DNA of 64,000 nucleotides from Anthonomus grandis grandis (taxonomy: Eukaryota; Arthropoda; Insecta; Coleoptera; Curculionidae), in the NCBI RefSeq assembly GCF_022605725.1, contig NC_065546.1, positions 27,214,227 through 27,278,226 of the forward strand. The letters run 5' to 3'. Every line of letters begins with the position of its first letter. Positions within the stretch are counted from its first letter, which is position 1. Of the stretch, positions 40,401-52,400 are shown in pieces. Made by a program: the position numbers and the translations under genes. Under the pieces are notes generated by a model. The model was not told the origin of the DNA and ran no database searches. It worked only from the letters and a program-made list of their open reading frames with translations.

Positions 40401-43400
40401 ACAAATAGGTACATTTTTCCTTTAAAGTTTTTGATTTTTTAAAGAAGGGCACGCGCACATTGAAAGATATTTTACAAAAGTTTTATTTAAGGATATTTTT
40501 TGATATTTTAGAATAGAAATAAATAATTGTCTTTTAAGAATTAGAAAAGATATTTGTTTAAATATTAATAGCACAAGAAGCGAACTTGTACTTTTTCTTA
40601 TAATTTTACTTACCCAAATTTAATATCCATTGATTGCAAATGTAAGTAAGCAAATGTTAAGTTTCACTGGAAACCTAAACATCCTAACGGTAGAATTTCT
40701 GCGTGAATTACTACAATTAAAATATTCACATTTATTTCCACATGGACGTTTTTTAGCACTTTATTTATCCATTTTTAATTTAAGACTTTAAAGTGTAGCC
40801 GAACAAGACACAACTGCGAAAATATTTTTTTATAATAACACACTAAGGAAAAAATAGACCATTCAGGTTGCGTAGACCAATTGGGTTTTTGGGTATTTCT
40901 CTGATCATGCTTATTGTATAATTACTATTGTATAATTAACATTTACAATTTCTACATTGATATACATTTTATGAAATAAAAATATAATTAAGGATGCTTT
41001 AAATTTATCCTGTTATTATAACTATAGGACTTATTAGCTTTTAATTGAAATATAAATTCAATTGACATACATATACATTAAGTATGTATCTATAGTTCCC
41101 TCAATAATATCAATAATCTATTTTGCGGTTTCTTTCATCAAGTATCAATGTAAACTTCGTTAAATGTAAAAAAAACCTCTTGGTCAATACCCCAAATGTT
41201 AAATTTACACACTAAATGTATAAATTTAGTGTGTAAGTACTAAATATCCAAGATCCAAATCCTTTATTACCCGCCGTAACGTAGAGGCACGCAACGAACC
41301 GGGATGCTCGATTTGGCAACATAGACTAATAATTTTGGCTTGGGATGCTAGAGCTCACTTAGGCCAGCATCCTTTTAGGGTCCGCAAATTTAACATTGGA
41401 GTATTTATCGGGTGAGGAGCTATTTACATCTGTGCTAATACTTTACGAAAAGTGCACCATTCAAAAGTAAACAACGAGCGCCGTTGCCAAATACCTTTAT
41501 CGCGAGAATATTTCTGGGCAAAATCTACAGCGTTGCCACTGCGGGTGGAAATTTGGCGATTTAAAGAATCTATTTTTAAAACGTTAATTATTATTAGTGT
41601 TTAGTGTAAATATTGTACAAAATAGTTTTGGTTATTTAACGAGTTTCACTGTTTCTTTTGCTTTATAATAAACAATGCAACTCAATTTCTGCTAATTATA
41701 ATTTATTAATTATATAATTTATTATATCACTTTATTTTCTTCTGTTAACATTGAGTAATCACTGCCAACATGGAACACTTAGCATGTTTATCAACAAAAT
41801 ATCCCCTCTGCCCCCTGTGTAGATGTTGCGCTCAATCCAAAGCAGCCAATGTTTATTCTAGTGTATTCAATGATCTAAGGCTACAAGAATGCAGAAATAT
41901 AGAAATTAATTGCAACTAGAATTAAGGAAAAAGCTTAGAACATTGAAAGGCTAGAATTAGTAAACAACAACTTTGTTTGAGTCCAACATGTGCACAGGGG
42001 CAAGAGGGGTGTGTTGTTTACAAACATATTTGCCGATTCTCTGTTGTCAAGTCGACGCGAATTTCCAACGGAGGAAATTTTTTGCTATATTTTAACAACC
42101 ATTATAACGTTAATTTAACTTACTTGTGTTGTATTTTATAGGAAAATTTAAATTAAAAAATATAAATATACAATTAACTTATTTTAAGAATAAATATAAT
42201 ATCCTTAAGCAAAAAAAAACAAAATTATTAACATTCTTATCCCTAAAACCGTTTCTAAAAAATTTGAAGCGACAACACCGGAACTTAAGCGCCTGAGCCA
42301 TACGCATAGTGTCATCTGTCAAACGGCTTTTTGTTTATGTTCGGGATTCGTGTATTTTCTTTAATTTTTTGGTTTCAAAAGGAAAAAGGCCACATTTTAG
42401 TGTTTTTTTAAATTGCTAGGATGGCAAAAACTTGTGTCGTTTGTGCCGCATCATGATAAAAAGGTGATTCAAGCCGATCTTTTCACAAGTAAGTACCGAT
42501 ACTTTCATAACATCACATCATAGGGTAACCATCATCATAAACGTAGAATATGGGATCTTATAGATATAAACCTAATAAAAACTGGAATGTGAAAGTGTGG
42601 TTAAAATACCAAAATATTTATATTTCTAAATCTAAATATATTTTTGAACATATTCATCTATCAATAGGCTATAAAAAATATAAAACTAGAATTTTGTCCC
42701 TAGTTTTATTGCAGGATTTTATGTTTTTTTTGTTGTTTTGGTAGAAAGATGGCATAATACCCATATACCTATCTATATATAGTTATGTTTTTTAATATAG
42801 ACATTAGGTAGATAGATGAAATTACTAATTTTTTATTGCCTTTAAAGAATTTTGAAATTTATTTAGATATTGATATCTATGTATAGTTAATTTTGTCTTT
42901 CCCTAAAATTTGGTCGATAATTTTTTTTTGTTTTACCATATTGCAACTTATAATAATATATATATAGTAATTGGCACCATATATTAATTTATTACTGTAA
43001 TTTTTTTTGCTTTTTGATTAAATATCAAATACTTATTAATAAATTGCCTAATATATGCCCAAAGGGAACAATGGATTTTATTAATCGGAATCAACACAAT
43101 TAAAAAGAATATATTTGTTCAGATCACATCCATAGAAGTGATTTATTATATAAGGAAGATAATATTATCAGTAGCCAGACTTTAGAATTGGATTATCATA
43201 ATACATTTTTTTAATTTTTTCTTTTTAATATTGGTATTACTATATTTTTATGTATATTACTACTATCAAACTATCTAATCTAATCTATTGTACATAGTCT
43301 TTATTCTTAGGTAAGCTTTGTTTTTTAGTATAAATTAATCTGATATAATAATTGGTATTAGGTATTATATAGGTCACTGTTAAATATCTCAAAACCATTG

Positions 43401-46400
43401 TACAGGCCAAATACTCATAATAAAAATCTTATAACCTATAAAAAACCTGTAACTCCTTCACAATTTGAACATCCTTGTAGTTTTAACTCTTTCCTCTGAA
43501 GCAAAAGCCCTTTGAAAAAGTCAGCACCATAGAAGTATATATTATGTGATTTAAAGTAAGTGATGTAAAACTGAGTTTTGTCCAATATAACAATAATAAA
43601 ATTTTGCAAAATGTTAAAAATTTGTGTCTTAAAACATGATCTATTAAGAAATCTATAATATTATATTAATAAAATTATGACAAAAATGCTGCCTTTTATT
43701 AGGACCTTCCTCTAACGAAGTCCGTTAAAAAAACACATAAATAGCTCATAAATGGTAATATTACTTATACTTAAACTCTATAATAATTAATAAAAAATTA
43801 TCAGGTAAATATTTGTTGACGACGTCCCTGGTAGAGAGTGCTTGTATCGGTGGCGTCCACAATGCGTTCGAGCGGCGTTGCGATGCCATTACCGTTTTCT
43901 CGTTTCTTCGTACTTATTTTCATATTTCACGTATATTGGCTTCTATATAGAGTATCTTATCAAATTTATTTTTAAAAAATGCTTGATATTTTATTAAAGG
44001 GGAGCAGTAGTATTGTTTTAAGTTTTCGGAAAAAACTGAAAACTTTTATGATATTATAAAGTGATTTTTGCCATTTCTCTATAAGCATTTGGCATCATTG
44101 TATCAGAGATGTTGCAAGCAAACAAACCTGCCCATAGTTCCACGGCATGCTACTTCTAGCCTTTCAATGTTCTAAGGGAAAAAGGTATATTTAACAAAAA
44201 TACTGAACAAATAAAAAAACAAATGAAACGCTTAAAACTGCTTACTATATTTATTGTAAGATATACAATAGTTATAAAGGATAATTATACCTATAGTTAG
44301 AAATGAGTCCAAAAAAAATATGGTTCTTTGTTACCCAAAAATCTTTTATGTTTCTTGCTAAGTGAATTGGATATACTGCTGACGTTTCAGCTTACATTAG
44401 GCCATCCTCAGGGCAATAAAAAGTAAATACCTTTTTTTTTCATAACTTTATAATGTAAAATCATAAAAGCGTAGTAAACGTCACAAAATGCTTATCATTT
44501 ACAATGGTCTTTTTGCTTATTAAAAGTGAGTGGAACCACTAATGATTTAATTATAATAAAAATTTACTGTTCTAACAAATTTATTAAAATAATCACAACT
44601 ATTTTTTTATTAAAAAAAGTTTTAAAAACACAATTTTTTTTAAATTTAAACAAAAATATTGTATTTATTTTGAACTGCTTGATAATATCATTGGAAATAG
44701 ACAATGAGTTTTTATCGACATCTAGAGATTTATCTGCACTGCCACAATGAAATGTTAGAAATCAACCTGCAGCTCCTGCTAATCCTATGATTTATATATA
44801 TGCACCTTTAAAATTAAATAGCAACAATGGAAACATGTTGGCATCTTTTTTTGCTTCCATTAATTTACATTCCACCTAATCCAAACATTTACAATCAAAT
44901 TTTAAAAAAAAATGAGCAGTATGAGAGTGATAAAGATGTAGTGAGATCACAGATTAAGAAAGAAAGAAAAGAATAAATTTGGAGTGGAACATTTCTAATT
45001 GCTTTATGTAAAAGCATACTACTAATTTTAACTACATAATAAGTAAGGTAAATATATAACTTTAATATGATGTCTATTATCACATATCTACCATAGCTTT
45101 TGGATGTTAAAGTAGTGAAAGTTTGTGTTACCCTTTTTGCATTAAATTATTTTGTATTCGTTGAGGCTGAAAATGAAACGTCAAAGGACTTGCAGAGTTA
45201 AGGGCGTAGGAAAAAATTATTTCCGCTTCTCGGATATCATCTAGATACCTCTATCTTTATTTATCCTTATTAGGTTATGTCGGATCATACATGTATAAAC
45301 AAATTTATAATTAATGCTCCTTATCTTTTGAAATACGTCTGAACCTTGCTTTCAAGCGGCCCAAGGCATTTTTGAGAACAACTCTACCGATGACAATAAT
45401 AACATTATAATGATTACAACATAGGTATGACTCTTCTTTCCCTGAGATTTTTCCTTTATATGGTTTTATTTACCATGGCAAAAGGTTTATGAAGTGTGTC
45501 CACATTATTCACTTTTATAGCGGGTTAGGAAGGGCGGGAAGACTTCTCCACAAATGAAACTGCCAGTCTTTTTGTCAGGAGTTATATTTGATGAGTTTAC
45601 TCATCAGATACCATCAGACTCTTACACTCTACATAGCTGTGGAGAAAAGTCTTCCCGCTATATTATAGCCATTTCATTTCAAGAATGGACTTCTACTTAC
45701 ATAATATTCACTTATAACTTCAAATTTGGGAGAAACTTGTCAACTTACATGTATAGGTTGGAGTCTTTTAACACTTTAGCATCATGACAGCTTTTGCAAT
45801 AGGATGTTTACATGTGGCATATCGAAAACTACAAGAAAAACAGAAATTTATTGAACAGTGAATGCATCAGAAAAATTGGTAAACCCATTTTCATCTACAA
45901 TATAAAAATATTTTAAAATGAAATATGTATATAAATGTATATTATACTTACGGAGGCCAACCTTTCCGGTACAGAATCTCTCCATTACCTATTTTGTATG
46001 GTAAGGTACTTGAATGGAATACTTGCTTAGATGCATAAAGACTGTTGAAAGATGTACTTATTGTTGCCAAATTGGTTAGCAGTAACCCCGTATTCATCAC
46101 ATGATGATAATTCATAAATGGCAAAGAACTTTTTTTTAACAGTTAATGGCTCTCTAATAAAAATAAAATTCGAAGCATAAATATTTTTCCAATTGAAAAC
46201 AGATAAATTAAAATGATATTTTGGAGATCTGGAGATTACTAATAAAGTCTTTAACAGAGAAATTTTGCTTCGCAAACCTTTCCCACCAGTCATTTATTCT
46301 TTCTTTTCCTCACCAATACTTGTTTCTATAATTTTAAGGTATGTATTACTTATATCACTTTGGCTTTTTATTTGATTAGCTGCCTCTTGGTAAAAAAAAT

Positions 46401-49400
46401 ATGTTAAATTAATAATAAGCTTAAAAGTAAGATATAACCAAAGAAGTTTTTTGTTTATGTTGTAATAGCTTAAATTGCCACTTTTTTAAATAAGTTACAG
46501 GTAAGATGTAAGGATTTAAATCGATTCAGAACTAATTCAAATCGATTTGAAATCGTATCAGGAAAACAGAGTAAATATATGTTAAGTGTTATTTCAGGCA
46601 TTTACTCGTTTAATATAATCTATGTTTGACACCAAGACTTGTCGTTTTCGTCTCATCTATACTATTTTGTTGATGAAAAACGTATGATGTTTTTTTTTAC
46701 CGAAGTAATTTGTGATTGAATATAATGTACTTATATATGTAGTTCGCTGTGATATACGTCGCACCGGGCCAAGAAGACAAAAACTCCATTCTATCAAACC
46801 AAAGCGGCAGCGCGGCCTACGAACAGTTTTTAGCTTCTCTAGCGTGGGAAATCGAGCTGGAGTACCACACCGGATTCTTGGGCGGTCTACAGAAACAAGG
46901 CTCCACCGGATTGACGGCCCCGTATGTCGCCAGCAGTTTCATGGAAGCGATTTTTCATGTTGCGACCCGAATGCCGGGCGAAAGCCCTGAAGCGGTGTTA
47001 AATAAAGTATGTACAAATGCGAACCGTCTCTATAAAGCATGGTAAGTACTAAATTAACAATAATTGTAGACAAGACATTTGGGAAACGACGAAGTGCACA
47101 TCGTATGGTCCGAACACAACCGCGACTACCGTAGAGACATTATTCCCACTGAATTCTGTGATATTTTAATAGTGATTTACCCATTAGGGAATAATTTGAA
47201 CCGGGTTACTGTCGACTGTAAGGCTGATGTAAGTCCAACCATTATAAGTTAAATCCTAATTTCTTAAAGTACTCTCTTCAGGTGCCGTATTTTGGTGTAC
47301 TGTTTAATGAGGCAATCGTGGAGAGCAACATACTGGCCGGATTGGTGAGGGCGACCGCTATATGCGCCAGCAGAGCTAAAAGAATGACTTATCAGTATTA
47401 TCAGCAATAGTGAGTTGATTTTACTTAATTTCTAATAAACAAATGTCAATTTTATTTATTTATTAGTTACGAAGAACGCGCCAGATCATTGGAAACCGTC
47501 GTGTCCAAACACAAGAGCAGCGCCACTTTTGAGGAGTTCATATCGAAAGTGTACAGTCCGGTACCGAGTCCAAGTCCCTTTTGTCCTTCAGGAGCGTCCA
47601 GTCTCACCTGCACGGATTCTGTCTCTTGCGCCAACAATTCCTCGACTTTAGCAGCGGCTTTGATTGATTCTGCTCACGGGCATTCTCATAAAAGCGGCCA
47701 GAGGGTGGATCAGAAGTTTAGAGGTTAGTCGTGGTTACCCTTATTGTGTTATTAACATTTTAATTTCACACTTGAATGTTTTTAAATAGGTGCCTTCATA
47801 GTAAAACCATTTCTGGAGAACTATTTAATAAATGCAATAATTATTTGTAATATTTCTTTATCACGTTAATATTTATTTATATTACAATATCATCCTTACA
47901 GGTCGCACAGTCCTATACAGGATGTCATTGCCTAATGAAATTGCATTTTGTTTGAGAAATAGTGTTTCTTTCAGTTCTGGTTTGCATATAGACTTAGAAC
48001 ATTGAAAGGCTACAATTTTGTTTGAGTTCATCATGTTGACAGGGGCAAGGACTCGCGTAAGCTATATGCATATCATCGTTATTTGAGAGTACTGCACCTA
48101 CACTATAACCGGAAGCATCTGTCCTTAAAATGAAAGTATTATCTGGAGTTCGGATACTGTAAGACAGGAGGGATAACTAAAGCATTTTTTAGTGTTTCAA
48201 AAGATTTTTGACATTCAGACGTGCACTTGAATGGGACATTTTTTCTCGACAACCAATTTAAAGTTACAGCAATTTCAGCAAAATGTTTAATATATTTTCT
48301 ATAATAATTAGCGAAAACGACAAATCTTTTGGCTTCATTTGCTCCGTAGGCACTGGATAATGCTGGACAGCTTTTATTTTTTGAGGGTCAGGTAATACCC
48401 CTTTTGAATACACTATGCCTAAGTACAAAAGCTCCTTCTTAAGAAAATCACATTTATTTGGGTTTAACTTTAAATTAACCTCTCTCATTCTTTGGAGTAC
48501 TTTTACCAAATTTATATTATGCTCATAATTTTTTTTTCCGAAAACAATAAATCTAATCATCTAAATAAACAAAACATCGATCATAATTTAAACCGGACAT
48601 CGCTATCGTAATTGCTCTGGAGAAAGCGCTTGGGCTTATTTTTAAACCCATAGGAAGACGAGTCATTTGGTATTGTCTTTTACTGTCTAGTGTAAATGCT
48701 GTGTATGGCCTACTAGCTTTATCTAGTTCTACTTGATGATAACTTTGTGACAGATCTAAATGTGAAAAATAAGTTGCACCAGATAAGGAATCAAGAATAT
48801 CAGTTATGCAGGGTAAGGGCCACTTCTCATCCTGTCACTGAGAATTACAAGCTCGATAATCTATTACCACCCTAAAACTTTTGTTGCCATTATTGTCAAC
48901 TTTTTTTGGAACTAGCAAGAGAGGTGAAGACCACTCAGATCTTGCTTCTTCAATAATACCATCCTGTAACTTAAATGATTTTTTTGTTTATATATATTAG
49001 TGGTGGTTAACGGATCGTTTTCTAAAAGGAATACGTCAGAATATTTAGCACATATCCTTTGTAAAGCAAATTTTTCTTTTTCATTTAAATAATTTAAATT
49101 AATTAATTCTAATAATTTTTCTACTCTACTAACGGAATCATCGCTATCTCCAAAATTACATAAATCATAATTTTCAAGTAAATCAATTTTGGGTTTAATT
49201 TTTTTTTATATAATATCCTGGGCGACGTTCAGAAATTTTACCGGTATCATATTCGATTCAGGGCGAATTACTGCACTCACTATAAAAATACATTCACTTG
49301 CTTCATCTGCAAAATCAACATAATCTTTATGGTTATTCTCGACATTAAAATATTTTATTATTTCAGTTCGTTTTGGAATTAAAGTCAACATCTCATGTTC

Positions 49401-52400
49401 ACTTTGCATAGGTATTTTTATAATATTGTCACTGTAATAGAAAGAAAATACAAACTTTTCAAAATCTATAGTGGCAAAGAATTTAAAGAAAAAATCTAAA
49501 CCTATGACACCATGAATATTATTATCAAATGCATCAATTAGCAAAAATGTGTGGCATACATTTGTATATTAAAAATTAGATAAAATTACCTTATAGCTAG
49601 ATGACCTGCTAAGTACTGACAAATATAATTTAAATATGAGAATACCCACATATTTTGTAATAAAAAACAATAACACGGCACAAAAATTCAACAAAAAATA
49701 TAAAAAGGGAAAAACGTGACACGTTTAGGATTTGAACCCACGCTCTAAAGTCGATCTCGGTGAAACATCAGACCGTTAACCACTCGGCCAGCCCTGCCTA
49801 TGAATATTAGAGTCAAAGGTATATATGCGTATCGTGAGTAGAAACAAGAGGTTAGATAAGATTATTAAAGATAAGTCCTGGCTCAAAGGTGAAAACATCA
49901 TTAACGCTTAATGTCAAATTTGGACTCTTTTTGGCTTTGGTGATTTCCATTTTCTCCAAGAGATCCAACTTTCTACTCTTAGGGCACTCGTGAACAATGG
50001 AAACATTTTCAGGGACGGAAAAACTATGACCCGTTGATAATAAATGGTTAGCAAATGCTGACTTAGTTTCTGTGGTGTTGGTGTCCCTGAACTTATTAAC
50101 AAGGCTTAGGTGTTCCTGTACCCTTGTGGATACTCTCCTTCCTGATTGTCCTACATAAACGGCAGGGCAATCCTTACAATTAAGACAATATACACCCGAT
50201 TTAGATAGAGGATCACTTTTATCCAACGTCTTTACTAGGTTCTTTCTTAGCGAGTTAGTCGTTTTGAAAGCTATGGAAAGGCTGAAAGGCTTAAAAAATT
50301 TTGCAAGTTGTTGAGAAATGCCGCCGAAATAACTAAGGCATCTAAAATTATTATTGTTGGTGATGTTGTTCGGTGGGTGGACGATGTGATAGGACAGTTT
50401 ATATTTATTATAAAATTTGTAATATAATTTGTTCAAGCTGTGAAGTGAGAAATTATTGTTTACAGCAATTATTTTTATAATATTATGTTCTTTTTGAAAA
50501 GCGTCTTTGGACAGAGGTAATTTAAATAAACGGTAGAACATTGAATTAAAGGCTGCATATTTGTGTTGATAAGGGGAATTGGAATTAGATTGGATTATAT
50601 TATCTGTTGCAGAAGGTTTGCGATATACTTCAAAAGAAATACTGTTATTATTTCGGTATAAAAGAAGATCTAAAAAGGGTAATTTTCTGTTTGTCTCTCT
50701 TTCCAGCGTAAAAGAGATTTGATTATGAAGGGAGTTAATAAATGACAAGAAATCTAATAAATCATTCTTGTCACCAACCCACAACACGCACACATCGTCC
50801 ACGTACCTCTTATAAGCTCTCAAAAAGCCCGCCAAACGACTTTTCATGATTTTCTCCTCTAAGTGACTCATGAAGACCTCGCTCAAAAATGGTGAAAGAC
50901 AAGAACCCATGGCGAGACCAGTTTTTTGCCTAAAGAATTGATCATTAAAGTTGAAGAAATTGTGTTCCAAAACTACTGATAAAAGGTGGATAAGATTATC
51001 TACCACCAGTTTTGGCAAAGTACTATTATTGTTTAGCAGGATCTTAACCAGTGTTAAACAATCTGACGAGGGTATGCTAGGGAACAAGTTCTTTACATAT
51101 AAGGAAAGCAAAATGGCATTGTTTGGAACATCTATTTGCTTTAGATAATTAGCAAATTCAATTGAGTTTTTAATGGAGAATTCGTTCCGAAAACCAGTTA
51201 CTTCTCTTAAAGTATTGTTAAGCCAAGAGGATAATTTATAGCAAGGAAAGTTTACGAAGGAAACTACTGGTCTTATCGGGTTTCCCTTCTTATGAATCTT
51301 AGGTAAGCCATAGAGCACAGGAGTACGTGGGTTCATAGGGTATAGGTTAGATTTAGTGGTGTTAAAGTATTCCAGACTTATAAGACATCGAGGTCATCTA
51401 GCTATAAGGTAATTTTATCTAATTTTTAATATTGATTTTGTTTTAGTGTAAGGTTTTATTGTAGTTACGTGTGTTTTTCTGTTTATTGTAGGTCTGATGA
51501 TGCTTCATTAGCGAAACATGTCACCTGAATAATTAAAAAGACATTTTGAGACTGAGACTTGGAGTTTTCATTTTTTTTTTCTCTAGTTACGTAGGTCTCT
51601 TTGAGATAATGGACGAATTCTTTCAATACATTTGTATTATTTACATTGAAACATACGTTTGCTGAGCCTTGCGAAATAAGAGAACCAGAAATTCCATTTA
51701 TTTTAATTCTTTCTGAATAATTAACATTTTCAAATTTATCTATATGATTTTTAAAAATTACGCTAACACTGGCATGTAGTAAAAGTTTTAAAAATTTACC
51801 ATGATAACCAACTATTATATAATTTAGTAGTAACTTTGGTTTATGATTTTCTATATTCCCCTTAGTCTGGAAAAAACAACTGATTTGTATTATTTAAATT
51901 TCAGTTTGTATTTTCACTAAATTGTGCCCTTGAATTTGTAGTATTAGAATTTTGCATAAAATATCCGCGCTGGTCATTATTGTGGCTTACACGGCTATTT
52001 CCTCGGTTAAGTCTATTATTGAAATTTGATCTATTAAAGTTGCGTGAATTAGAAATATGTCGTTTTTTCTGCTGTTATAAAAATTGCTATTTGAATTATT
52101 ATTTGACCTATTAACATTCGAGTTATTATGCCCTGAGAAATTTCTATAAGAACCCCGAATTTGTGAGTTGCCTCTATTATAGCTATCACCCCTATAAGAG
52201 CCTCTATGAGAGATCGAATTATTAGCTGGTCTTAAATGAAAAATTTCTTTAGAACCAGTCAAACATATTTCTTCATTTATAGCACCGCTGATGGCATCAT
52301 TTAAAGTTAAATAGTTTCGAGCTTTAATAATGGTTCTCAATTCATGATTATTTAATCCATTTGCAAAAGAATTAATTGCAATTTTTTCATTAACGGGTCT

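Larger units (their letters stand above)
49568..51637 (-). mobile_element. Penelope-like element with 11 bp TSD
   Basis: Inserted in the gypsy protease. TACATTTGTAT stands at both borders (49557-49567 and 51627-51637), and the protease frame joins correctly if one copy is removed. A 41 bp perfect inverted repeat lies just inside (49568-49608 and 51391-51431, with AGATAAAATTACCTTATAGC), consistent with the inverted partial LTRs known in Penelope elements. Contents: RT/GIY-YIG gene on the minus strand, a tRNA-like sequence downstream of it, and a hammerhead-like motif at 51492-51522. Confidence 0.85.

Noticed and set aside
46712..46990. Overlapping 92-codon frame in the GAP-domain exon
   Set aside because: Alternative frame of RalGAP exon J; the conserved frame is the other one.
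49720..49797. Functional tRNA gene
   Set aside because: A and B boxes are good but acceptor ends do not pair and the anticodon stem is poor; kept only as tRNA-like.
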